Below the pieces are notes generated by a model that was not told the DNA's origin, did no database searches, and saw nothing but the letters and a program-made list of their open reading frames with translations. Both the position numbers and the translations under genes were made by a program. DNA of 64,000 bases from Caballeronia ptereochthonis (GTDB lineage: Bacteria > Pseudomonadota > Gammaproteobacteria > Burkholderiales > Burkholderiaceae): positions 62,001 to 126,000 of the forward strand of contig NZ_FCOB02000007.1 of the NCBI RefSeq assembly GCF_001545075.1, in the 5' to 3' direction. Shown piece after piece: positions 48,827 to 58,316 of the stretch (its first letter is position 1; each line of letters opens with the position of its first letter).

Positions 48827-50074
48827 TCAGAGGCCGAACCCGAGCTGCCGCTTTCCGAGCGTCGTCAGACTGGCTTCGGTGCCACGCCCGACGAAATCGG
48901 TCTCGAAGTTGTCAGCAGGAAAGTCGGGCGGGCTCTCGCCGTCGAGGAATGCCGGCAGTTGCCTTTTGAGGTATTCGTCGTTCTTTGCGCAACCCGGCGC
49001 CGCCGCGATGTACATCACATTGCTGTATCCCTTGCCGCGATGCTCGTCCTCCACCGCATGAATCACATCGCTGTGCCAGAAGACGGTATCGCCGGCCTGC
49101 ATCAGCGGAATGGATGAAAGCGCTTCGTGCAGCGGCGCGTGCCACGTCGGACTGATCGACAGCGCGCGGCCCGGCATCGCGCCGCACAGGTCATCGTCGG
49201 CGACGTCGTCCTGGAGCGCGCGCAGCAGTACATAGACCATTGCATTTGCAATCGGCACCAGCTGCAAGGTCCCGTCGCCCGGCCCCTGCGGCGTGAGCGC
49301 CGTCCATCCCTGGAAGGTGCGGAACATCGAACATACGGTCGGTGACGGAATCTCGCGCGCCTCGGGACGATACGCTGCGTCGAAGGCATCGTACCGGCGC
49401 CAGTCGCCGCTGAATACATGTCGATAGACGCGCCGGAAATTGTCGTCGAGCCATCGTTCGACAGATCCACCATCGCAATGCGGGGAAAGCCCGAGCGACG
49501 CGGAGCCAGGCGGCCGCCGGCGCAGGCGATCCGCATACACCGGAACCTGATCGGGATCGAAGTGAACCCGTCCTTCGCTTTGCCATTTCCACAGCCGGTT
49601 CAGAAACACGCGCGTCTGCGTGAGCTCCGGCGACTGGCGTGCCTCCACCTGCGGGCCGGACCAGTAGATGCCGTAAATCTGCGGCTTGCTCGATGCGAGG
49701 TTGCCGAAATACTTGTCCTCCGCCCGATGCGCGAGCTTCTCGTCCAGACGGTTGCCTTCGACGTAGCCGGCAATCGCTTCGTCCCATCCGGCTGCACGCT
49801 GGGGACCGAAGACGCCGCGCACGATACACGCGCCGCGATCCTTGATCGCCGCGATCGTCTCTTCGCTGACTCGTCGCGCGACGATGTCCGCATATCGAAG
49901 CTCCGGAATCACCGGCTCGCCGCGCCGACGGAGTTCTGCGATCGCTTCCACCTTGCGCCTGATTTCGGCCTCGACCTCCTGAAACACTTCCTTGTATCGG
50001 GGCAAACCTTCGCGAAGTTGCTTTTTCACTGCGCGGATTGCCGCCGGCAGGTCTTGTATATGCAGGGATTCCAC
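48827..50074 (-). CDS. DUF1479 family protein, predicted Fe(II)/2-oxoglutarate-type oxygenase
   Basis: 415 residues resembling YbiU. The N-terminal helix region ([20 protein letters not shown]) precedes a cupin-like oxygenase fold. Putative metal ligands are His and Asp in [13 protein letters not shown] (H-x-D) and a distal His in [18 protein letters not shown]. The middle contains [20 protein letters not shown]. No substrate is established for the family. It starts divergently from an AraC regulator and is followed by the Gfo/Idh/MocA copy B, so the pair may form a side branch that modifies substrate before the main pathway. Confidence 0.85.
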   Translation of the reverse strand: MESLHIQDLPAAIRAVKKQLREGLPRYKEVFQEVEAEIRRKVEAIAELRRRGEPVIPELRYADIVARRVSEETIAAIKDRGACIVRGVFGPQRAAGWDEAIAGYVEGNRLDEKLAHRAEDKYFGNLASSKPQIYGIYWSGPQVEARQSPELTQTRVFLNRLWKWQSEGRVHFDPDQVPVYADRLRRRPPGSASLGLSPHCDGGSVERWLDDNFRRVYRHVFSGDWRRYDAFDAAYRPEAREIPSPTVCSMFRTFQGWTALTPQGPGDGTLQLVPIANAMVYVLLRALQDDVADDDLCGAMPGRALSISPTWHAPLHEALSSIPLMQAGDTVFWHSDVIHAVEDEHRGKGYSNVMYIAAAPGCAKNDEYLKRQLPAFLDGESPPDFPADNFETDFVGRGTEASLTTLGKRQLGFGL

Positions 50075-50168
50075 AGCGTGTCTCCAGATGTTTTCGAGTG
50101 CCTACAGCTTAGACGCGAGCGCGCTGTCGTTGCGATACAATCGAGACAATCTCTTTGCACTTTCGGTC

Positions 50169-51104
50169 ATGAAGCCCGCTTACGAGCACGTCACGATGGA
50201 TGCCGGCTGTTCGATCCGGGTTTTCCATCGCAAGCTCCCCCGGATACCTTTCGAATGGCATCACCATCCGGAGTACGAGCTCACGCTCACGATGAACAGT
50301 CGTGGAAAGCGCTATATCGGGGACTCGATCGTCGACTATGAAGGCAACGATCTGGTGCTCGTTCCGCCGGATTTGCCGCATACGTGGGCGTCGAACAAGT
50401 CGATCGATTCAACTGCGCCGCAGGTGGCGATCGTGATCTGGTTCAGCGGGGACTGGGCGCGGCGTCTCGCGGACTGCTGCCCCGAGTACGAACCGCTTCG
50501 AAGACTTCTCCGCAGAGGTGCATCCGGGCTCGCCTTCACGCAGGAGGCCGGTGCGACTGTCAGTCAACGGCTCGCCGCGCTGCTGTCGCAATCGCCCAGG
50601 GAGCGCCTGGGCGCCGTGCTCGATGTCCTGTGCGAACTCGCGGAAACGGATGCGGCGCCGCTCGCCTCGCCCAGCGCATTCAACAAGGAACACGCAGGCC
50701 GACCTTCGGGCCACGAACCGGAACGGATCAATCGCGTCCTTGGGGTCATCGATGCCCGGTTCGCAGAGCGCCTGACGCTGCGTGAGCTCGCTGAAGCAGC
50801 GACGCTTTCCGAGCGAACATTGAATCGCTACTTCGTGCAGCATCTGGGCGAGAGCGTCGGCAAATATCTGAACCGCGTTCGCATCGGCCATGCATGCCGG
50901 ATGCTCGCTGATACATCATGGCCGGTGTCCGTTATCGCTTCGCAATCGGGATTTCCAAACGTCGCCAACTTCAACAGGCAATTTCGCGCGGTGAAGGACA
51001 CCACGCCGGCCGCTTACCGCAGGGAGTTTGCCGGGAGGAATCGGGAGCCACATGATCCCTCGTCCTTGGAATCCAGATCACCTTCGCTGGAGAAGCGCCG
51101 GTAG
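50169..51104 (+). CDS. AraC family transcriptional regulator
   Basis: 311 residues with an N-terminal cupin sensor (PFEWHHHPEYELTLTMNSRG, then GNDLVLVPPDLPHTWAS) and a C-terminal double HTH (FAERLTLRELAEAATLSERT, then NRYFVQHLGES; second helix-turn-helix VIASQSGFPNVANFNRQFRA). The ATG at 50169 is selected for the family start MKPAYEHV. A cupin sensor usually binds a sugar or small acid. It is divergent from the DUF1479/dehydrogenase pair, its likely target. Confidence 0.9.
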   Translation: MKPAYEHVTMDAGCSIRVFHRKLPRIPFEWHHHPEYELTLTMNSRGKRYIGDSIVDYEGNDLVLVPPDLPHTWASNKSIDSTAPQVAIVIWFSGDWARRLADCCPEYEPLRRLLRRGASGLAFTQEAGATVSQRLAALLSQSPRERLGAVLDVLCELAETDAAPLASPSAFNKEHAGRPSGHEPERINRVLGVIDARFAERLTLRELAEAATLSERTLNRYFVQHLGESVGKYLNRVRIGHACRMLADTSWPVSVIASQSGFPNVANFNRQFRAVKDTTPAAYRREFAGRNREPHDPSSLESRSPSLEKRR

Positions 51105-51319
51105 GTATCCTTCAGCCCTGCCCGCGCAAACGTGCATCTCGCGACGTCATTCAAGTCCTGTGGGACGGCCGCCTTTCGTTTTTCCCGACTAGCCTGATAG
51201 ACGCCACCGACTGACCTGTTCCTTGTGGCAGGGCCCGGCGCTCCGATGACCTGAGGTTCGAGCTTGCGTTGCTCGCGGATTGCGCGGCAGCCATTGGTAT
51301 CGATGGCCTAAGCGCACAG

Positions 51320-51359
51320 AAAACAGGAATGGAACTTGCCGGGATGAGCTTCATTCCTG
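51320..51359 (-). terminator. Rho-independent terminator of the TRAP operon
   Basis: Read on the minus strand, CAGGAATG pairs perfectly with CATTCCTG (51352-51359 with 51324-51331), with a G-U and an A-T pair extending the stem inward. It is followed by TTTT (complement of 51320-51323). It lies about 18 nt past the TRAP permease stop. Confidence 0.65.
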
Positions 51360-51376
51360 ATTCCTCCGGACAAGGC

Positions 51377-53266
51377 TCAAAGAAAGATGGTCGAGATCGA
51401 GGGAACGAAGGCGATCGCGATCAGCCCGAGAAGCAGCATGCCGAGGTAGATCCAGATCCGTCGGAGCCCGGCCTCCGGCGATACCTCGCCGATGATGCAT
51501 GCGGCGTAATAGCAAAGACCGAACGGTGGCGCGAAGACCCCGAGACCCATCGCCAGCACCACGACCATCGCGTAGTGCACTTCGTTGATGCCGAGTTGAT
51601 GCGCAACCGGAAACAGCAAAGGTCCGAACAACACGATAGCCGGGATGCCTTCGAGCACGCTGCCGAGCACGATGAACGCGACGATCGACACGAGCAGGAA
51701 CCCGATCGCGCCGCCCGGAACCTTCGTCATCATCTCGGCGAGATCATGCGAGAAGCCGGACTGCGTCAGCGCCCAGCCCATCGCGCTCGCCGCGCCGACA
51801 ATGAAAAGGATCGCGCCGGACAGCGCCGCGGTCTGGAGCAGCATCGGCAGGACCGACTTCCACGTCAGCCCGCCGCGATAGATGAGGAGCCCGATCAGGA
51901 GCGAGTACGCTATGCCGATCGTCGAGACCTCGGTCGCGGTCGCGATGCCTTCCACCACCGCGCTTCGGATCAGGAACGGGAGCAGGAGCGCCGGCAATGC
52001 AACGATGAACGTGCGCCGAACCTGCGACCACGGCGCGCGCACGGATCGCGGAATGCTCTCGTCCGTCCTCTCGTCGTGCCCCGCCCGCCACCAGGCGACG
52101 ACGCCCAGTACGAGCGCCAGAACGATGGCAGGCATGATGCCGGCGGTGAAGAGCGCGGCGATCGAGATGCCCGTCACCGAAGCAATCGCGATCAGAACCA
52201 GTGACGGAGGAATCGTCTCACTCATTGCGCCCGAGGCGGCCAGCAGTGACACGAGCTCGCCGTCCGACATCCCGCGCTTGCGCATCTCGGGGAAGAGCAC
52301 AGGCGCGACCGCCGCCATGTCGGCCGTCTTCGAGCCGGAAATGCCGGAAATCAGCAACATCGCGCCGAGCAACACGTAGGACATCCCTCCCCTGACGTGC
52401 CCCAGCAAAGCGGCGAGAAACGCCACCATCACGCGCGCCACGCCGGTGACATGCACCAGTTGCCCGAGCAGCACGAACATCGGCACGGCGAGCAGAATGA
52501 GCGTGCTCATGCCTTCGTCCATGCGCCCGACCACGACGCTCAGCGGCGTCGACGTGGTGGTCAGCAAATAGGCGCTCGTCGCGAGGGCGAAGGCGAAGGC
52601 AATCGGAACACCGGCCATCACGGCCGCACCAAGAACGCCGACGAAGAAGACCAGCAGCGCGCCCTGCCCCATCTCTGCAAGAGGCCCGGCGCCCGCGTAA
52701 CAGCCGAGCGCGGCCAGCCCGACGAGCGCCATCACGCCGATGACGTCGCGCCAGTCATGCCGCATCAGGCGCAAACAGCAACTGATGAGGCCGGCGGCGC
52801 ACCCGACCGGAATGGCCAGCGCCCTGACGGAGCCGGACCAACCGAGCGCGGGCGTTTCCGTGAACGCCTGGTCCTGCACATAGTCGAGCGCGGGGTGCAG
52901 CACCAGTGCGAGAAACGCCGCGCACGCGCCGACCGCCAGCGTGCCCGTCCACGCCTGCGCACGCGGCGACATCTTGGACACGAAGAACGTCAGCCGCATG
53001 TGGCAGGAGCGCTGCAAGGCGAGCGCGCTGCCCAGCATCGCGAGCCACAGGAACAGCACCGACGCGAGTTCGTCCGACCAGATGAGCGGACGATGGAAGA
53101 CCGCACGCGCGACGATGCCGACGAAGAGGATCACGACTTCCGCGACGACCGTGGTCGCCGCGAGCCACTCCACCGCCCGGCGCAACCAGCGTTCGACGGC
53201 GCGCTCCGCCTGGGCGCCCCGCACGAAGGCCGCGCCATGAACTTCGAGCTCGTGCGCGGCGCTCAT
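51377..53266 (-). CDS. TRAP transporter fused membrane protein (DctQ-DctM)
   Basis: 629 residues carrying both TRAP membrane subunits. Residues ~1-175 form the four-helix DctQ part (WLAATTVVAEVVILFVGIVA, IWSDELASVLFLWLAMLGSA). A linker pair of helices leads to the DctM part from ~200 (MAGVPIAFAFALATSAYLL, ISGISGSKTADMAAVAPVLF, then the SGAMSETIPPSLVLIAIASV motif) through to LGVFAPPFGLCYYAAC. The start ATG overlaps the binding-protein stop by four bases (ATGA). It imports a carboxylate-type substrate with Na+. Confidence 0.93.
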   Translation of the reverse strand: MSAAHELEVHGAAFVRGAQAERAVERWLRRAVEWLAATTVVAEVVILFVGIVARAVFHRPLIWSDELASVLFLWLAMLGSALALQRSCHMRLTFFVSKMSPRAQAWTGTLAVGACAAFLALVLHPALDYVQDQAFTETPALGWSGSVRALAIPVGCAAGLISCCLRLMRHDWRDVIGVMALVGLAALGCYAGAGPLAEMGQGALLVFFVGVLGAAVMAGVPIAFAFALATSAYLLTTTSTPLSVVVGRMDEGMSTLILLAVPMFVLLGQLVHVTGVARVMVAFLAALLGHVRGGMSYVLLGAMLLISGISGSKTADMAAVAPVLFPEMRKRGMSDGELVSLLAASGAMSETIPPSLVLIAIASVTGISIAALFTAGIMPAIVLALVLGVVAWWRAGHDERTDESIPRSVRAPWSQVRRTFIVALPALLLPFLIRSAVVEGIATATEVSTIGIAYSLLIGLLIYRGGLTWKSVLPMLLQTAALSGAILFIVGAASAMGWALTQSGFSHDLAEMMTKVPGGAIGFLLVSIVAFIVLGSVLEGIPAIVLFGPLLFPVAHQLGINEVHYAMVVVLAMGLGVFAPPFGLCYYAACIIGEVSPEAGLRRIWIYLGMLLLGLIAIAFVPSISTIFL

Positions 53267-54291
53267 GATATTTTCCCCGTGACCGCCTCGAGCGCGATCC
53301 ACGGGTCAGCGCCGAACTTGTCTTTCCACTGCGCGTAGAACCCGCCCTTCGCGAGCGCATCACGAAACGCCGCCCGGTCCGCCTGCACGAACGTCAGTCC
53401 CTTGGCGGACAGCTGAGTCTGCAGCGAGGCATTCATGCGTACGACGTCTTCGCGCTGCTCCATGCTCGCCCGGTCGAACTCGCGGCGCACGATGGCCTTC
53501 AGGTCGTCGGGCAGCGCCTTGAACGCGCGCGGATTGCCGAGCAGCCAGAACGGATCCCAGATGTGATTGGTCTGGGACACGTATTTCTGCACCTCGTATA
53601 GCTTGCCTGCCTCGATCGTGACGAGGCCGTTCTCCTGCCCGTCGACCAGATGTGTCTGCAGCGCCGTGTAGAGCTCGTTGAAATTGATCGACGTGGGATT
53701 CGCACCGAGCGTCTGAAACAGAGACGTGAACATGGGCGACACGGGAACGCGAATCCGGTATCCGCGCAGATCCTCGGGTGTCTTGATCGGCTTCGTAGCC
53801 GAGGTGATCTGCCTGAACCCGTTATCCGCCGCTTTCGATACGGAGACATAGCCGGTCTTGTCGATCTGCGCGCGGACCATCTTGCCGAGGTCGCCGTCGA
53901 CGCCGCGCCAGACCTGGTCGTAGTCCGTGAACGCGAAGCCCAGGTTGGTGATGGCCGCGAGCGGAATGGTCGTCGACAGCACCGAACCCGCGATGTTCAG
54001 GAACTCGATGCCGCAGGAACGCACCTGTGACAAGAGATCGGTATCGGAACCCAGTTGCGATGCGGGAAAGAACCGGATCTCGAGCCGCCCATTGCTCGCC
54101 TCGCGGATCCGGTCGATCGCCTGCTTGAGTCGCGCATTGATCGGCTGATTGAGGGATTGCCCGGTCGCGAGCTTGTAGGTGAACTCCGCAGCGCGCGCAG
54201 GCCGGGTCCAGATCGACACCAGCGGAAGAGCGGCCGCAGCCTTCAACACCGCGCGTCGCGAGATGCGACGCGGCGAACTCGACGTGCTCAT
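53263..54291 (-). CDS. TRAP transporter substrate-binding protein (DctP family)
   Basis: 342 residues. The N-terminus has a twin-arginine-like leader (PRRISRRAVLKAAAALPLVS) with cleavage near ARAA. Mature features are LKQAIDRIREASNGRLEIRF, FFPASQLGSDTDLLSQV, and the conserved Arg region GYRIRVPVSPMFTSLFQTLG that binds the substrate carboxylate, followed by NELYTALQTHLVDGQENG. Start ATG 54291 (MSTSSSPRR) follows the AGGAGACAGGATC site. First gene of the two-gene TRAP operon, divergent from the LysR gene. Confidence 0.92.
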   Translation of the reverse strand: MSTSSSPRRISRRAVLKAAAALPLVSIWTRPARAAEFTYKLATGQSLNQPINARLKQAIDRIREASNGRLEIRFFPASQLGSDTDLLSQVRSCGIEFLNIAGSVLSTTIPLAAITNLGFAFTDYDQVWRGVDGDLGKMVRAQIDKTGYVSVSKAADNGFRQITSATKPIKTPEDLRGYRIRVPVSPMFTSLFQTLGANPTSINFNELYTALQTHLVDGQENGLVTIEAGKLYEVQKYVSQTNHIWDPFWLLGNPRAFKALPDDLKAIVRREFDRASMEQREDVVRMNASLQTQLSAKGLTFVQADRAAFRDALAKGGFYAQWKDKFGADPWIALEAVTGKIS

Positions 54292-54464
54292 GATCCTGTC
54301 TCCTGTTTTAGTGAACATCCCGCGTCCCGCGCCCCTTTATGGATGAGGCGTCGAGGCACGTCGCGGCGGGCTGTATTCGATTCTTCTGGCCTCGCCGCCT
54401 GCCTTGCGTGAGCAAAATATAAGAGGCTTGTTGGTGAAGAACAATTCAATTATTTTGTGAGACG

Positions 54465-54481
54465 TTGTAGCCAATCTACAA
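54465..54481. promoter_or_regulatory. LysR-type palindrome upstream of the GcvA-like regulator
   Basis: TTGTAG-CCAAT-CTACAA (54465-54481) is a perfect interrupted palindrome containing T-N11-A. It lies 11 bp before the regulator's ATG in the 201-bp spacer shared with the TRAP operon, so it fits an autoregulatory LysR site. The flanking sequence, ACAATTCAATTATTTTGT, is AT-rich and probably holds the promoters. Confidence 0.65.
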
Positions 54482-54492
54482 GGTGACTCTTC

Positions 54493-55407
54493 ATGTATCT
54501 GCCGTTGCGCGCCATCAGTGTCTTCCACGCTGCCGCAAGTTCGGGCAGCATCTCGCGGGCGGCCGCCGAGCTGAACGTCACGCCGTCCGCGGTCAGTCAG
54601 CAGATCCAGTCGCTCGAGACGCATCTGGGCACGGCGTTGATGACGAAGGTCGGACGGGGCGTCGGGTTGACTGAAGCGGGCGAGCGCTACTTCGCGATGA
54701 TCTCCGAAGAGATCGACCGGATCGCCGAAGCGACTCAACGAATGCGAGGATTGCGCTCCGTCACGCTGCTCACGGTGCGCGCCACGCCCACCCTCTCGAC
54801 GAAGTGGCTTCTGCCGCGGCTACGCTCGTTCCTGGACGGTCATCCAGATCTCGAAGTGCGGCTCAACGGAACCAACGAAGTGACCGACTTCGCTCAGGAC
54901 GCGGTCGATATCGAGATCCGTCATGGAAGCGGGCAATGGCCGGGCGTGTACGTCGAAGCGTTGGCCGAGGAGACCTTCTTGCCGGTCTGTTCACCCGCTT
55001 ACTGCGCAGCGGCCAGTCTCGATGCGGCGGACCTGCCGCGCCACCGTCTCATCCACTCCGTGAAGTCCCAGGTCCAGTGGCCATACTGGTTTTCGGCAGC
55101 GCAGACGCCACCGTTCGATCCGGGCCAGCGCGTCCTCTTCGACCGCAGCCACATGGCGATCGACGCCGCCGTCGACGGCATGGGTATCGCACTCGAAAGC
55201 ACGTTGATGATGTGGCGCGAACTGCGTGACGGCACGCTCACGTGCCCGGTCAGGCAACCTCCGGACATCCGCCTGAAGACGCAATGGATCGTTTGCCCGT
55301 ACGAGCATCTGCATAAAAAGAAGGTCACGCTGTTTCTCGACTGGCTGCGCGCGGAGCGTGCGGCCTGGGAAGCGGCGTCGGGCGCGTCCGCCGTGCACGG
55401 ATCATGA
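54493..55407 (+). CDS. LysR-type regulator, GcvA-like
   Basis: 304 residues. The HTH covers ~1-60 (LPLRAISVFHAAASSGSISR, NVTPSAVSQQIQSLETHLG). The effector domain has the GcvA-branch features: TVRATPTLSTKWLLPRLRSF, DLEVRLNGTNEVTDFAQDAVD, IEIRHGSGQWPGV and HRLIHSVKSQ. It stands between the TRAP operon (divergent) and the dehydrogenase operon downstream (same direction), and could control both. Confidence 0.9.
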   Translation: MYLPLRAISVFHAAASSGSISRAAAELNVTPSAVSQQIQSLETHLGTALMTKVGRGVGLTEAGERYFAMISEEIDRIAEATQRMRGLRSVTLLTVRATPTLSTKWLLPRLRSFLDGHPDLEVRLNGTNEVTDFAQDAVDIEIRHGSGQWPGVYVEALAEETFLPVCSPAYCAAASLDAADLPRHRLIHSVKSQVQWPYWFSAAQTPPFDPGQRVLFDRSHMAIDAAVDGMGIALESTLMMWRELRDGTLTCPVRQPPDIRLKTQWIVCPYEHLHKKKVTLFLDWLRAERAAWEAASGASAVHGS

Positions 55408-55581
55408 AGCGTGACTTAAAGATCGGATCGGAAATGTTAATTGTTCTGGTGCAAGCGCCTGACTACACTTGCTCGCAAGAAAGACGCATCGCTGTTCGGC
55501 TTTCGAATCCGACCAAGAGGCGCGTTGCCGCACGCCGGTCATGCGGCCGTGACCCATGATCTCAACCACAAAGGATTGCAA

Positions 55582-56940
55582 ATGAATCTCTCCAGTCTGC
55601 TCCAGGCACGCAATGCTTCCGGGCGTCCGGTTCGCATCGGCCTGATCGGCGCCGGCAAGTTCGGCTCGATGGTCCTGTCGCAAGCACGCCATATCGAAGG
55701 TCTGCATGTGGTGGGCGTCGCCGATCTGGACGTCGGAAAGGCGCGCGCCTCGCTCGCGCGAGTCGGCTGGCCCGAGGCGCAATACGGCGCGAAGACCCTT
55801 GCGGATGCGGTCAGGACCGGCGCGACGTGCGTGCTCGACGATGCCGCCGCCCTCGCCGACTGCGGCGAGATCGAATGCATCATAGAAGCAACCGGCCACC
55901 CGATCGCGGGTGTGCGGCATGCACTCGCCGCGATCGACGGCGGCAAGCATGTCGTCATGGTCAATGTGGAAGCGGACGCCATGTGTGGCCCGCTTCTGGC
56001 AGCACGGGCTCGTGAGCGCGGCCTTGTCTACAGCATGGCGTATGGCGACCAGCCCGCGATCATCTGTGAACTCGTGGACTGGGTCCGCTCCTGCGGCTTC
56101 GAACTCACCTCGGCCGGCAAGGGGATGAACTTCGAGCCGCGCTACCGCTATTCGACGCCGGACACGGTGTGGGGCTTCTTCGGCTGGTCCGAGGAGGAAG
56201 TCGCCAAGGGGGATTTCAATCCCAAGATGTACAACTCTTTCACCGACGGCACCAAAGCGGCGATTGAAATGGCGGCGGTCGCGAACGGCACCGGTCTCGA
56301 CTGCCCGGACAACGGCCTCGCGTTTCCGCCGACCGGCCTGCACGATCTCGCGCGCGTGTTCCGGCCCGCGGCGGACGGCGGACGCCTCGCGCGCAGCGGC
56401 CTTGTCGACATCGCAGCGAGTCAGGAGCCGGACGGCCGCGAAGTGTTCAACAACATTCGGTATGGCGTATTCGTGACGTTCAAGGCACCGAACGAGTATG
56501 CGCGCGCCTGCTTCAAGCAGTACGGTCTGCTGGTCGATCCGTCGGGCTGGTATGGATCGATGTGGCGTCCGTTCCACATGATTGGTCTCGAGACCAGCGT
56601 GAGCGTGCTGTCCGCCGTGCTGCGCGGAGAGGCGACCGGGACATCCAGGGAATTCCGCGGCGACGCCGTCGCAACGGCCAAGCGGGATCTCAAGCCTGGA
56701 GAGATGCTCGATGGCGAGGGCGGCTATGCGGTGTGGGCCAACGCCATTCCCGCAGCGAAAAGCCTGGCGATCGGCGGCTTGCCTATCGGCCTTGCGCACA
56801 ACGTGAAGCTCAAGCGCCCGGTCGCCAAGGACAGCATCGTGCGCTTCGAAGACGTGGAGCTCGAACGCGATCTCGACGTCGTCGCACTGCGCCGCGAAAT
56901 GGAACAAAGCGCGCTCGGCCAGCAAGCCAAGGCGGCGTGA
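55582..56940 (+). CDS. NAD(P)-dependent oxidoreductase with C-terminal SAF domain
   Basis: 452 residues. The Rossmann N-terminus is RIGLIGAGKFGSMVLSQARH, followed by LHVVGVADLDVGKARASL and the ATGHPIAGVRHALAAIDGGK block with HVVMVNVEADAMCG. The middle resembles homoserine-dehydrogenase-like proteins (YSMAYGDQPAIICELVDWV). The C-terminal ~90 residues (KRDLKPGEMLDGEGGYAVW, then the LPIGLAHNVKLKRPVAKDSI block) form an SAF domain. Such proteins occur in sugar-acid catabolic operons, with poorly known reactions. ATG 55582 follows AAAGGATTG; the longer open frame has no family sequence. Confidence 0.85.
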   Translation: MNLSSLLQARNASGRPVRIGLIGAGKFGSMVLSQARHIEGLHVVGVADLDVGKARASLARVGWPEAQYGAKTLADAVRTGATCVLDDAAALADCGEIECIIEATGHPIAGVRHALAAIDGGKHVVMVNVEADAMCGPLLAARARERGLVYSMAYGDQPAIICELVDWVRSCGFELTSAGKGMNFEPRYRYSTPDTVWGFFGWSEEEVAKGDFNPKMYNSFTDGTKAAIEMAAVANGTGLDCPDNGLAFPPTGLHDLARVFRPAADGGRLARSGLVDIAASQEPDGREVFNNIRYGVFVTFKAPNEYARACFKQYGLLVDPSGWYGSMWRPFHMIGLETSVSVLSAVLRGEATGTSREFRGDAVATAKRDLKPGEMLDGEGGYAVWANAIPAAKSLAIGGLPIGLAHNVKLKRPVAKDSIVRFEDVELERDLDVVALRREMEQSALGQQAKAA

Positions 56941-56974
56941 AGCGGACACCATGAAATCGAATGGAGAAGCCCGC

Positions 56975-57295
56975 ATGAAGAGCCAGTCAGGGGTGTCGAC
57001 GCCGTTTGTGGTTATCGCGGAATTCGAAGTGAAGCCCGAATGTCTTTCCGACTTTCTCGCGCTCGCCCGCGATGACGCCCAGCACTCTCTCGCCGACGAA
57101 TCCGGCTGCCGCCAATTCGATATCGTCCGCGTCGAGGATACGACGCCGCGGGTCGTGTTCTATGAGGTGTACGACGATCGCGCGGCTTTCGATGCGCACT
57201 TGCAGACCCCGCACCTGAGTCGCTTTCGTGGGGGCTTTCCGGCGCTGATCGTCGCGGAACGCCCGGTACGCTTCGGCGCACGCGAGCATTCATGA
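56975..57295 (+). CDS. antibiotic biosynthesis monooxygenase (ABM/YgiN-like) domain protein
   Basis: 106 residues forming a single ABM ferredoxin-like fold: PFVVIAEFEVKPECLSDFLA, then DESGCRQFDIVRVED and FYEVYDDRAAFDAHLQTPHL. These small dimeric proteins are quinol monooxygenases or isomerases; in catabolic operons some act on hydroxy-acids. ATG 56975 follows GGAGAAGCCCGC. The stop overlaps the next start (ATGA). Confidence 0.87.
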   Translation: MKSQSGVSTPFVVIAEFEVKPECLSDFLALARDDAQHSLADESGCRQFDIVRVEDTTPRVVFYEVYDDRAAFDAHLQTPHLSRFRGGFPALIVAERPVRFGAREHS

Positions 57296-58185
57296 TGCGG
57301 ACATCCCTCACCGTGGGCTTTCTTGGCACCGGCATCATGGGTTCGCCCATGGTTCGCCGGATCGCCGGAGCCGGATATCGCGTCGCCGCGTGGAACCGCA
57401 CGCGCGACAAGGCGGCGCCGCTCGTCTCGGCGGGCGTCGGAATCGTCGATCAGGCGCGCGACGCCGTATGCGATGCCGACGTCGTGGTCTGCATGCTGAG
57501 TTCGGGGCCGGCGTGCGACAGCCTGCTGCTTGGCGAGCGCGGCATCATCGCGGCCATGCGTGCCGGAAGCGTGCTGATCGTGATGAGCTCGATTCCGGTC
57601 GACACCGCGCAACGCCACGCCCACGCTGCCGCGGCGCACGGCATCGGCTATCTCGACGCGCCCGTATCGGGGGGCGAACGGGGTGCGCAGGATGGGACCC
57701 TCGCGATCATGGCGGGCGGTGATGCCGACGTTTTCGAACGATCGCGCGCATTGCTGCAGACGATGGGTCGTCCAACTCGTATTGGCCCGGCTGGTACGGG
57801 CCAACTCGCGAAGCTCGTCAACCAGATGATGGTCGCGAGCACCATTGCCACCGTCGCGGAGGCGATGCTGCTGGCGGAGCAGGGAGGCGCCGACCCCGCC
57901 CAGGTGCGCGCGGCACTGCTCGGCGGCTTCGCGGACTCGACCATCCTTCGTCAGCATGCCGCCCGCATGATCACGCGCGACTTTACGCCCGGCGGACCGG
58001 CAAAGTATCAGGTCAAGGACACGAAGACCGCGCTCGCCTTTGCTCGAAACGTCGGGCTCAGTCTTCCGGTGCTGGGACTGGTAGACGACCTGTTCTCGGA
58101 TATGGTCGAGCACGGCGATGGCGAACTCGACCATAGTGCGCTGATCCGTGAATTGCGCAGGCGCAATGGCTTGCCCGACTCGTGA
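57292..58185 (+). CDS. beta-hydroxyacid dehydrogenase (GarR/HIBADH family)
   Basis: 297 residues. The dinucleotide loop is VGFLGTGIMGSPMVRRIAGAG (~8-28), the substrate motif DAPVSGGERGAQDGTLAIMA (~118), and catalytic Lys in GTGQLAKLVNQMMVAS (~172). The DFTPGGPAKYQVKDTKTALA block is typical of the family, which acts on tartronate semialdehyde, threonate or 3-hydroxyisobutyrate. Overlaps the ABM gene by 4 nt. A related enzyme lies at 61909-62811. Confidence 0.92.
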   Translation: MMRTSLTVGFLGTGIMGSPMVRRIAGAGYRVAAWNRTRDKAAPLVSAGVGIVDQARDAVCDADVVVCMLSSGPACDSLLLGERGIIAAMRAGSVLIVMSSIPVDTAQRHAHAAAAHGIGYLDAPVSGGERGAQDGTLAIMAGGDADVFERSRALLQTMGRPTRIGPAGTGQLAKLVNQMMVASTIATVAEAMLLAEQGGADPAQVRAALLGGFADSTILRQHAARMITRDFTPGGPAKYQVKDTKTALAFARNVGLSLPVLGLVDDLFSDMVEHGDGELDHSALIRELRRRNGLPDS

Positions 58186-58316
58186 TCGGTCAACTGACAA
58201 GTCGATCGGCGTGTCGCTCATTCACGTGTCCGCGACAAGCGCGATTAGCGCTTTATGACTTCTTGTGTCTCGCCGAGCACGACCGCAGGACCGTGCTTCA
58301 CGCGCTCTCTCCCCGC

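Noticed and set aside
58186-58316. Terminator between the beta-hydroxyacid dehydrogenase and RpiB genes
   Set aside because: Only a 6-bp AGCACG/CGTGCT repeat and a GCGC pair were found, without a U-tract; too weak to list.
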